Assembly: GCA_002686955.1 (NCBI GenBank)
Contig: NYZA01000140.1
Span: forward strand, 1-10,980
Length of the DNA stretch: 10,980 nt
Origin: Gemmatimonadota bacterium
GTDB lineage: Bacteria > GCA-2686955
Reading direction: 5' to 3'
Shown: positions 5,018 through 10,980 of the stretch, in pieces
Layout: the number at the start of each line of letters is the position of its first letter
Numbering within the stretch: position 1 is the stretch's first letter
Translations under genes and position numbers: made by a program
Notes under the pieces: generated by a model
What the model was told of the DNA's origin: nothing
Database searches by the model: none
Seen by the model: only the letters and a program-made list of their open reading frames with translations

Positions 5018-6847
5018 TCACTCCACCGTCACGCTCTTCGCCAGATTCCTGGGTTGGTCCACGTCGCATCCGCGGATTACGGCCACATGGTAGGCAAGAA
5101 GCTGTAGCGGAATGACCGAGAGGATCGGTGTCAGGAAATCGTGGGTACGAGGGATGTGGATCACGTGGTCGGCATGCTCGGCGATCGCCTCGTCCCCCTC
5201 GCTCGCGATGACGATCACCTTTCCGCTGCGCGCCCGCACTTCCTGAATATTGGCGATGATCTTGTCGTAGATCGCGTCCTGCGTCGCGATGAAGACTACC
5301 GGCATATTGTCGTCGATCAGGGCGATCGGACCGTGCTTCATCTCGGCCGCGGGATACCCCTCGGCATGGATATAGCTGATCTCCTTGAGCTTCAGAGCCC
5401 CCTCCAGGGCCACGGGGAAGTTGTAGCCTCGTCCCAAGTAGAGGAAGTTTGGTCGATCGGCGTATTGCTCGGCGATCGCCCTGATCGCCCCGTCGGTCTT
5501 CAGGGTCTCTTCGACCTGATCGGGGAGCCGGTCCAGGGACTGCACAATGCCGTGACCCGTGGCCTCGGAGATCTCTCGTGCCCTGCCGAATATCAGCGTC
5601 ATCATCGCCAGCGCCGTGAGCTGACAGGTGAACGCCTTCGTCGAAGCGACCCCGATTTCGGGACCGGCATGCAGATACACACCCCCGTCGTTCTCGCGGG
5701 CGATCGTCGATCCGACCACATTGACGAGCCCCACCGCCCGGCTGCCCCGCCGGCGGGCCTCTCTCATCGCCGCGAGCGTATCCGCCGTCTCACCGCTCTG
5801 GCTGATCGTCACGAAGAGGGTGCCCGGCTCGGGAGTCGGCGAGCGTCTGTACCGAAATTCGGAGGCGTATTGCACTTCGGTTGGGATGCCGGCGAGCGAT
5901 TCGAGCATGTACTCGCCGACGAGCGCCGCGTGCCACGAAGTGCCGCAGGCCAGGAAAACGATTCGCCGGATCTCACGCGAGTCTTCGTCGGTGAGGTTCA
6001 GACCGCTCAGCTTGGCGGTCGCGCGATCGAGCAGCAGACGCCCCCGCATCGTGTCTCGGATCGATCTGGGTTGGTCGTAGATCTCCTTCAGCATGAAATG
6101 GGCGAAGCCGCCGCGCTCGATCTTGGTGAGATCCCAGTCGACCTCGTGCACATCTTTGTCAACGTGCACATTTCCGATCGTCTTGGTCGTATGGCCGTTC
6201 TGGCGGATCACCGCCATCTCGCCGTCTTCGAGATAGATGACCTGGCGCGTGTGGGCCACCATCGCCGCGACGTCGGAGGCGAAGAACATCTCGTCCTCCC
6301 CAATTCCGATGACCAGTGGCGAGCCGTTGCGGGCGATCACGGCCGTCCCGGGTTCGTTGTCGGAGACGACCGCGATGCCGTAGGTTCCGACGACGCGGTC
6401 GAGCGCCCGCCGCACGGCGGATTCCAGCGAGTCCTCGTAGAGATGCGAGATGAGCTGCACCAGCACCTCGGTGTCGGTGTCGGTTTCGAAGGGGACGCCC
6501 TCCTCCTCCAGCTCGGCGCGCAGCTGCGAGTAGTTGTCGATGATTCCGTTGTGGACGATCGCGAAATGTCCCGTGCCGTCTACGTGCGGATGGGCGTTGG
6601 TCCGGTTCGGCGCTCCGTGTGTCGCCCAACGGGTATGTGCGATCCCAAGCCGTCCTTCCACCGACACCCCGTTGATCTCCGACTCGAGCGCGGCGATTTT
6701 GCCCTTCTCCTTCGCGATCCAGATCCCCTGCTCGGTGGGAACCGCGATGCCGGAGGAGTCGTAGCCGCGATACTCGAGACGCTTCAACCCCTCGAGCAAG
6801 AGAGGGAGCACTTTGCGCTCACCAATGTAGCCGACGATGCCGCACAT
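5018..6847 (-). CDS. glmS: Glutamine--fructose-6-phosphate aminotransferase (isomerizing)
   Basis: The 609-residue protein has the full GlmS layout. It converts fructose-6-phosphate and glutamine into glucosamine-6-phosphate, the first committed step towards UDP-GlcNAc for peptidoglycan and LPS. The N-terminal glutaminase domain starts MCGIVGYIG, where Cys2 becomes the catalytic N-terminal nucleophile, with HTRWATHG (71-78) and HNGIIDNY (99-106). Two SIS sugar-isomerase domains follow, with FLACGTSWHA (298-307) and TISQSGETADT (347-357) binding the sugar phosphate, and the C-terminus DVDQPRNLAKSVTVE is the usual one. A GGGAG six bases upstream of the ATG, overlapping the glmM stop, supports the start. 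It lies 3 bases after glmM, so consecutive pathway enzymes are co-transcribed. No glmS ribozyme or leader is visible, and there is no room for one in the 3-base gap. Confidence 0.98.
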   Translation of the reverse strand: MCGIVGYIGERKVLPLLLEGLKRLEYRGYDSSGIAVPTEQGIWIAKEKGKIAALESEINGVSVEGRLGIAHTRWATHGAPNRTNAHPHVDGTGHFAIVHNGIIDNYSQLRAELEEEGVPFETDTDTEVLVQLISHLYEDSLESAVRRALDRVVGTYGIAVVSDNEPGTAVIARNGSPLVIGIGEDEMFFASDVAAMVAHTRQVIYLEDGEMAVIRQNGHTTKTIGNVHVDKDVHEVDWDLTKIERGGFAHFMLKEIYDQPRSIRDTMRGRLLLDRATAKLSGLNLTDEDSREIRRIVFLACGTSWHAALVGEYMLESLAGIPTEVQYASEFRYRRSPTPEPGTLFVTISQSGETADTLAAMREARRRGSRAVGLVNVVGSTIARENDGGVYLHAGPEIGVASTKAFTCQLTALAMMTLIFGRAREISEATGHGIVQSLDRLPDQVEETLKTDGAIRAIAEQYADRPNFLYLGRGYNFPVALEGALKLKEISYIHAEGYPAAEMKHGPIALIDDNMPVVFIATQDAIYDKIIANIQEVRARSGKVIVIASEGDEAIAEHADHVIHIPRTHDFLTPILSVIPLQLLAYHVAVIRGCDVDQPRNLAKSVTVE

Positions 6848-6850
6848 CGA

Positions 6851-8269
6851 TCACTCCCGGTTGGCTATGAGGGTCGCGCCGGCGGCCCGGGCCGCCTTGC
6901 GAACGAGCTCTTCGACCTGAGCTCCGGCCTCTCCGATGACGCGCAGGATCGGCTCGGTGTTGGAGGCCCTGACGTGCACCCAGGCCTCATCGGTGGTCAG
7001 CCGGACCCCGTCGACCGTGTCGACCTTGGCGCCGGGCAGCACATGGGCGAGACGATCCGCGAGATCGACCGGTGGCGCTCCCCCGAGGGGAAAGGCCCGT
7101 TTCACCATCGGACGCCGGGGCAGAGAGTCCACCAGCGCCGAGATCTTCTCTCCCGTGCGGGCCATGAGCGAGAGCACCAAAGCCGCGGCCAGGGGCGCAT
7201 CGCGGGTGTAGTGGAGCTCGGAGAGGATCACTCCGCCGTTTCCCTCCCCCCCGATCGAGCCGCGGCTCGCGCGCAGAGCCTCCGCCACATGGATCTCGCC
7301 GACCGGTGTTCGCTCCGTCCCAACCCCGTGATCTCGGGCGATCTGCTCGGCCATCGAGCTGGTGGATAGGTTGGTGACCACCGGCCCCTCGCCGCCGAGC
7401 TCGAGCACGTGTCGAACCGCAAGAGCGAGAGTGCACTCCTCGCCTACGGCGACCCCCTCGTCGGTCACGATCGCGAGGCGATCGACGTCGGCATCATGGG
7501 CCAGACCGATATCGGCGCCGACTTCGCGGACCTTGCGACACAGCCCGTCGAGGTTCTCGGGGATGGGCTCGGGGTTCCTCGTGAAGTGACCGTCGGGCTC
7601 GAGGTCCAGACCGACGACCTCGCAACCCAACCGAGCCAGCAATTCGGGGGACAGAACCCCGCCGGCTCCTCTGCCGCAGTCGAGCACCACCTTGGGCGCG
7701 GCCGCCTTCACCCCTTCCACATCGACCCGGTCGAGGGCGAGGATCCGCTCGATATGGTCCTCGATCGCGCCGCTGTCGCAGCGGTAACCGCCGACTCCAT
7801 TCCAGGGTGCGAATCGCCCTCCCACCCGATGCCGATGGAGCACGTCGGAGGCCTCCCGCGGAAGCAGGAACATGCCGCGCGGGCCGATCAGCTTCAGAGC
7901 ATTCCATTGAGCGGGGTTGTGGCTGGCCGTGATTGCGAGCGCGCCGGCCGCGCCCAGCGTCTCCACCCGCAGCATGATCGTCGGCGTCGGAGCGAGTCCG
8001 ATATCGATCACTTCACAACCGGCCGCCATCAGCCCGGCCGATGCCGCGGCGCACACCATCGCGCCCGTCGGCCGGCTGTCGCGCCCGATCACGATCGTCG
8101 CGGGTCGCCCCCGAAGGGCCGCCTCTTCCGCCGCCCAGAAGCCGAAGGCCCTCGCGAAACCCTCGATCGCCGGAGGGGTCAACGATTCGCCCACCACTCC
8201 GCGGATGCCGGAGATGCTCACCATCAGGTGTCCGCCGGAATCGCCCGGGAAACTCTGGTTCTGGTCCAT
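6851..8269 (-). CDS. glmM: Phosphoglucosamine mutase (alpha-D-phosphohexomutase family)
   Basis: The 472-residue protein belongs to the alpha-D-phosphohexomutases. Visible motifs are the catalytic phosphoserine loop AITASHNPAQWNALKL (Ser116), the metal loop AHDADVDR (D259, D261, D263), the sugar-binding GGEGNGG (340-346) and the phosphate-binding loop RASNTEP (434-440). The SHNPxxWNALKL form and SNTEP in place of SGTEP resemble the GlmM type seen in Bacteroidetes and archaea rather than the E. coli form, so phosphomannomutase or phosphoglucomutase activity cannot be excluded from sequence. Position directly before glmS strongly favours conversion of glucosamine-6-phosphate to glucosamine-1-phosphate. 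I chose the ATG at 8269, which overlaps the dnaB stop as TGATG and has GGAG five bases upstream; the TTG at 8272 would leave a spacing of only two bases. Confidence 0.92.
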   Translation of the reverse strand: MDQNQSFPGDSGGHLMVSISGIRGVVGESLTPPAIEGFARAFGFWAAEEAALRGRPATIVIGRDSRPTGAMVCAAASAGLMAAGCEVIDIGLAPTPTIMLRVETLGAAGALAITASHNPAQWNALKLIGPRGMFLLPREASDVLHRHRVGGRFAPWNGVGGYRCDSGAIEDHIERILALDRVDVEGVKAAAPKVVLDCGRGAGGVLSPELLARLGCEVVGLDLEPDGHFTRNPEPIPENLDGLCRKVREVGADIGLAHDADVDRLAIVTDEGVAVGEECTLALAVRHVLELGGEGPVVTNLSTSSMAEQIARDHGVGTERTPVGEIHVAEALRASRGSIGGEGNGGVILSELHYTRDAPLAAALVLSLMARTGEKISALVDSLPRRPMVKRAFPLGGAPPVDLADRLAHVLPGAKVDTVDGVRLTTDEAWVHVRASNTEPILRVIGEAGAQVEELVRKAARAAGATLIANRE

Positions 8270-9624
8270 CAATACTCCGGAACGCTCTCTTCGGGAGCGT
8301 AATCTTCGAATCGGGTGTAGTCCTTCACGAACGAGAGTTGGATTCGACCGGTGGGACCGTTCCGCTGTTTGCCGATGATCACCTCGGCCTGCCCCTCGAT
8401 CTCCCGCACCTCGGGAGAGTACATCTCGGGCCTGTGGATGAAGCAGACGACGTCGGCGTCTTGTTCGATCGCGCCCGACTCTCTGAGGTCGGAGAGCTGA
8501 GGGCGCTTATCGCCCCCTCGGCTCTCTACGGCCCGAGAAAGCTGTGAAAGGGCGAGAATCGGCAGATCGAGCTCCTTGGCCAGGGCCTTGATCGAACGTG
8601 AGATGAAAGAGATCTCCTGCTGCCGGTTCTCCATCTTCGAGGGACCGGACATGAGCTGCAAGTAGTCGACGAGCACCATCGAGAGCCCGTGGCGGGCCTT
8701 GAGCGACCGGCAACGGGCGCGCAGCTCGAGCGGTGTCAACGCGGAGGTGTCATCGATGAAGATAGGCGCTCGATCGAGGAAGTCCACAGCGGTCAGGATC
8801 CGGGACCAGTCTTCCTGGTCGAGATCGCCCCGCCGCATGCGGGTGGAATTGACGCGCGCCTCCGACGCGAGAAGGCGCTGGACGAGCGATTCCTTCGACA
8901 TCTCCAGGCTGAACACCGCCACCGGCTCTTCGAGCTCGATCGCAACGTGCTGCGCGACGTTGAGTGCGAGGGAGGTCTTCCCCATGGAGGGTCTGGCGGC
9001 GAGGATGATCAGGTCGCCCTTCTGGAATCCTGCGGTTTTCAGATCGAGGTCTTTGAAACCGGAAGCAAGACCGGTGACCGCCCGCGGATTGGCGCCGAGC
9101 TCCTCGAGCTTGCGGATCGTTTCTCCCAAGACCTCGCGGATCGGCACCGCCTGCGCGCTCGACCGGGTCTGCGCCAGCTCGAAGATCGCCGCCTGTGCCT
9201 GATCGACGATCTCATCGGCCGCCTCGGAGGCGTCGTACGCCGCGGTGGCATAGTTGCCGGTCACTCTGATCAGGGCGCGCAAGACCGCCTTGTCGCGGAG
9301 AATCTCGGCGTGGTACTCCACGTTCGCCGCGCTGACCACCCCCTCGGCGAGCGAGGTCAGATACTCCAGGCCCCCGACATCTTTGAGCTTGGAGCATTTC
9401 TCGAGCTCTTCGGAGACGGTGAGCAGGTCGATCGGCTCGCCCCGCGACGCCAGCACCTTCATCTGGTCGAAGATCGTCTGGTTCTGCGATCGATAGAATG
9501 CGGTATCGCCGGCGGAGCCGAAGACGTCGGCCACCCGTTCCAGCGCCGTCGGGTCGATCAGGGCCGCTCCCAGAACCGAAGCCTCGGCCTCGATCGCCTG
9601 GGGCGGAACACGCAACTCGCTCAT
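8269..9624 (-). CDS. dnaB: Replicative DNA helicase DnaB
   Basis: The 451-residue protein is a standard-length DnaB, the hexameric 5'-3' helicase of the replication fork. The N-terminal domain begins RVPPQAIEAEASVLGAAL and covers about residues 5-110. The RecA-like motor follows, with Walker A ARPSMGKT (210-217), FSLEMSKESLVQR (238-250), Walker B MVLVDYLQLM (316-325), ALSQLSRAVE (358-367) and RPQLSDLRESGAIEQDADVV (374-393). No intein interrupts the Walker A or later motifs, although DnaB is a frequent intein host. The ATG overlaps the upstream glycosylase stop (ATGA), and the purine-rich tract at 9625-9638 contains a GGAGG nine bases from the start. The usual bacterial neighbour rplI is not adjacent here; the gene sits instead between DNA repair and cell-wall sugar genes. 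Confidence 0.98.
   Translation of the reverse strand: MSELRVPPQAIEAEASVLGAALIDPTALERVADVFGSAGDTAFYRSQNQTIFDQMKVLASRGEPIDLLTVSEELEKCSKLKDVGGLEYLTSLAEGVVSAANVEYHAEILRDKAVLRALIRVTGNYATAAYDASEAADEIVDQAQAAIFELAQTRSSAQAVPIREVLGETIRKLEELGANPRAVTGLASGFKDLDLKTAGFQKGDLIILAARPSMGKTSLALNVAQHVAIELEEPVAVFSLEMSKESLVQRLLASEARVNSTRMRRGDLDQEDWSRILTAVDFLDRAPIFIDDTSALTPLELRARCRSLKARHGLSMVLVDYLQLMSGPSKMENRQQEISFISRSIKALAKELDLPILALSQLSRAVESRGGDKRPQLSDLRESGAIEQDADVVCFIHRPEMYSPEVREIEGQAEVIIGKQRNGPTGRIQLSFVKDYTRFEDYAPEESVPEY
8275..8278 (-). promoter_or_regulatory. Ribosome binding site fixing the glmM start
   Basis: GGAG inside the last codons of dnaB lies 5 bases before the ATG at 8269, and only 2 bases before the alternative TTG at 8272. 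This favours the ATG and suggests translational coupling through the TGATG overlap. Confidence 0.6.
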
Positions 9625-10397
9625 CCTCCCTCCCCTCCGATCAGCTTCGCCGCCTCGATCAGATCGGCCTCGACTTCGGCGATCGCCTGCCGATTGCGCA
9701 GCAGATAGGCCGGATGGTAGGTGGCGATCAGCGGGATCTCACCGTAGCTGTGTATCTTGCGTCGCATCGCGCCCATCGGCGCGTCGCTCCTCAGAAGAGC
9801 CTGGGCCGCGAATCGACCGAGGGTCACGATCAGGCTCGGCTTCAGGATCTCGAGCTGCCGCCGCAGAATCGGGCTGCAAAGCTCGACCTCTTCGGGTAGC
9901 GGATCGCGATTGCCGGGGGGGCGACACTTCAACACGTTGCAGATGAAGACGTTCGATGCGCGATCGAGCCCGACACCCGCCAGCAGCTCGTCGAGGAGCT
10001 TGCCCGCCGGCCCCACGAAAGGCAACCCTTGGCGATCCTCGGCCGCGCCAGGTGCTTCGCCCACCAGAACGACCGTCGCATCGGGCACTCCCGTGCCGAA
10101 AACGAAGCGGGTGCGGGACGCTCCCAACGCGCAGCGGGTGCAGCTTCCCTCTTCGTAGAAGAGCTTCGCCAGCTCGACCCGTTCGGCGCTCCCCCGCACG
10201 ACCCGCCCGTCGGGTGCCGTCCACGATTCGGTCCGCTCCTCTTCTCGCGCCGGCGCCTCCGCCCCCGCGACGGCCCCGGCTCTTGGTTCGGATTCGGCGT
10301 CGACCTCGGTACCCGGCGCGCGCGGCAGCACCACCGACGAGCCACCCAGCTCGATCTGCTGTGTCAAAAAGTGCCTGATCAGCTCGTTTGAGGACAC
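9621..10397 (-). CDS. Uracil-DNA glycosylase, family 4 (Fe-S type)
   Basis: A 258-residue family 4 uracil-DNA glycosylase, which removes uracil arising from cytosine deamination at the start of base excision repair. The four Fe-S ligands are present (C86 and C89 in GSCTRCALG, C158 in LKCRPPGNRDP, C174 in ELCSPILRRQ). The active-site block is LVGEAPGAAEDRQGLPFVGPAGKLLD (in two overlapping parts, about 111-136) and the DNA-binding loop is TYHPAYLLR (226-234). Residues 1-20 form a short helix typical of the family, followed by a low-complexity Ala/Glu/Pro/Arg linker (about 25-60) before the catalytic core. The start is GTG, preceded by GGAGG at an 8-base spacing. It follows the coaBC stop after 30 bases and overlaps dnaB by 4 bases at ATGA. 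Confidence 0.95.
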   Translation of the reverse strand: MSSNELIRHFLTQQIELGGSSVVLPRAPGTEVDAESEPRAGAVAGAEAPAREEERTESWTAPDGRVVRGSAERVELAKLFYEEGSCTRCALGASRTRFVFGTGVPDATVVLVGEAPGAAEDRQGLPFVGPAGKLLDELLAGVGLDRASNVFICNVLKCRPPGNRDPLPEEVELCSPILRRQLEILKPSLIVTLGRFAAQALLRSDAPMGAMRRKIHSYGEIPLIATYHPAYLLRNRQAIAEVEADLIEAAKLIGGEGG

Positions 10398-10405
10398 CCG
10401 AATTG

Positions 10406-10410
10406 CCTCC
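10406..10410 (-). promoter_or_regulatory. Ribosome binding site for the GTG start of the uracil-DNA glycosylase gene
   Basis: A perfect GGAGG lies 8 bases upstream of the GTG at 10397 in the 30-base gap after coaBC. It supports GTG as the true start; no competing ATG with such a site is nearby. Confidence 0.65.
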
Positions 10411-10427
10411 GAAATCGAGCCCTCAGA

Positions 10428-10980
10428 CTACTCCAAACACGCGGAGAGCCGCCCCAGGATTCCGCGGGCGATCTCACTCTTCGGCGCGCGCGGCAGCTCC
10501 CAGCGATCCCCCCCGGCCGTGAACACGATCACTTCGTTCTCGGCTCGATCGAGGGCCAGGGCTGGATCGTTCAACACGATCGCGTCGATCCCCTTCGCCT
10601 CGATCTTCGCGCGTGCACGCTCTTCGCCCCGGCTCGTCTCCAACGCGAAGCCGACCAAGATCTGACCGGGCCGGCGGGTCTTCGCCGCTTCCGCCAGAAT
10701 ATCGGGCGCGGGCTCGAGCCGAAGGGTCAACCCCGCCTCGCCACGCTTGATCTTCTCTTCCGCCACCGAGCTCGGCACGAAGTCGGAAACCGCGGCCGCC
10801 ATGATCAGCATTTCGGCCCGCGGCATCCCCTCTTCCACCGCCGCCCGCATCTCTTCGACAGTGCGCACCGAGCGAAGCGTCACTCCCGCCGGCGGCTCCA
10901 CGCTGTGACGCGCCAGAATCAGCTCGACTTCCGCCCCCAGATCTCTCGCCTCGCTCGCCAGCGCGATCCCCATCCGCCCC
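10428..10980 (-). CDS. coaBC: Phosphopantothenoylcysteine synthetase domain of CoaBC (3' part, runs off the window)
   Basis: The 183 visible residues match the CoaB domain, which joins 4'-phosphopantothenate and cysteine using CTP in coenzyme A synthesis. The window edge falls at GRMGIALASEA, the SG(K/R)MG loop near the start of this domain. Further signatures are MAAAVSDFVPSSVAEEKIKR, with the catalytic-loop lysines, PDILAEA, LVGFALET, KGIDAIVLND and the tail LPRAPKSEIARGILGRL. In most bacteria this domain is fused behind the CoaC decarboxylase; the fusion is inferred because the upstream half lies beyond the window. The gene ends with TAG, 30 bases before the glycosylase GTG. Alternative: a free-standing CoaB protein. 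Confidence 0.92.
   Translation of the reverse strand, partial: GRMGIALASEARDLGAEVELILARHSVEPPAGVTLRSVRTVEEMRAAVEEGMPRAEMLIMAAAVSDFVPSSVAEEKIKRGEAGLTLRLEPAPDILAEAAKTRRPGQILVGFALETSRGEERARAKIEAKGIDAIVLNDPALALDRAENEVIVFTAGGDRWELPRAPKSEIARGILGRLSACLE

Noticed and set aside
6848-6850. glmS ribozyme upstream of glmS
   Set aside because: Only 3 bases separate glmM from glmS, leaving no space for the ribozyme fold.
5141-7369. 742-codon open frame on the plus strand opposite glmS and glmM
   Set aside because: It is the mirror frame of two clear genes in high-GC DNA; its Arg/Asp/His/Val-rich translation has no recognisable domain, and it would span two genes on the other strand.
8269-9624. Intein in dnaB
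   Set aside because: All helicase motifs are contiguous and the length of 451 residues is normal.
1-10980. Frequent CGATCG/GCGATCGC-like hexamers across the window
   Set aside because: They are common within coding sequence and can arise from GC-rich Ile, Asp and Arg codon use; without a count against expected frequency no claim is justified.
1-10980. CRISPR arrays, attachment sites or replication origin
   Set aside because: No regularly spaced direct repeats, no integrase-tRNA junction at selC and no DnaA-box cluster could be seen; dnaB alone does not mark an origin.

Overview
The window is a compact, high-GC bacterial chromosome segment in which every supportable gene lies on the minus strand and reads from right to left. 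Gene order, by direction of transcription, is coaBC (3' part only), a family 4 uracil-DNA glycosylase, dnaB, glmM, glmS, ridA, a selenocysteine tRNA (selC), a GmhB-like HAD phosphatase, a small DUF5683-type membrane protein, and a membrane-anchored sulfatase-superfamily enzyme. Gaps are 3 to 30 bases or the genes overlap (ATGA at udg/dnaB, TGATG at dnaB/glmM, ATGA at ridA/HAD ORF, GTGA at HAD/DUF5683), so about 9.6 kb looks like one long operon or a few tightly nested ones. There are no intergenic stretches over 300 bases apart from the decayed left end.

The right and central part (10980 to about 4630) is core housekeeping: coenzyme A synthesis, DNA repair, replicative helicase, and two consecutive steps towards UDP-GlcNAc (GlmS makes glucosamine-6-phosphate, GlmM converts it to glucosamine-1-phosphate). 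RidA removes reactive enamine/imine intermediates. The HAD phosphatase resembles the heptose bisphosphate phosphatase GmhB, which would fit LPS heptose supply, so a diderm cell envelope is likely.

The most unusual region is 4470 to 4633. A complete tRNA-Sec gene (anticodon TCA, 6-bp D stem with 4-base D loop, long variable arm, encoded CCA) sits between ridA and the HAD phosphatase, and the phosphatase reading frame runs open through the whole tRNA. There is no ATG, GTG or TTG in that frame between the tRNA 3' end and the catalytic DxD motif. Either the protein starts inside or before the tRNA gene, or there is a one-base frameshift or sequence error just upstream of the DxD motif.

The left 1.3 kb is decayed accessory DNA: a 5'-truncated integrase-core transposase running off the window, a 44-base G-rich junction, and a fragment of a polymorphic-outer-membrane-type beta-helix protein with neither its start nor its end. 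Two inverted repeats (1144-1217 and 1271-1290) lie between this debris and the end of the sulfatase gene.

The organism cannot be named with confidence. High GC, Sec decoding, a GmhB-like enzyme, DUF5683 and POMP-type beta-helix repeats suggest an uncultured diderm phylum (an Eisenbacteria-, Gemmatimonadota- or Myxococcota-like lineage); this is inference from gene style only.
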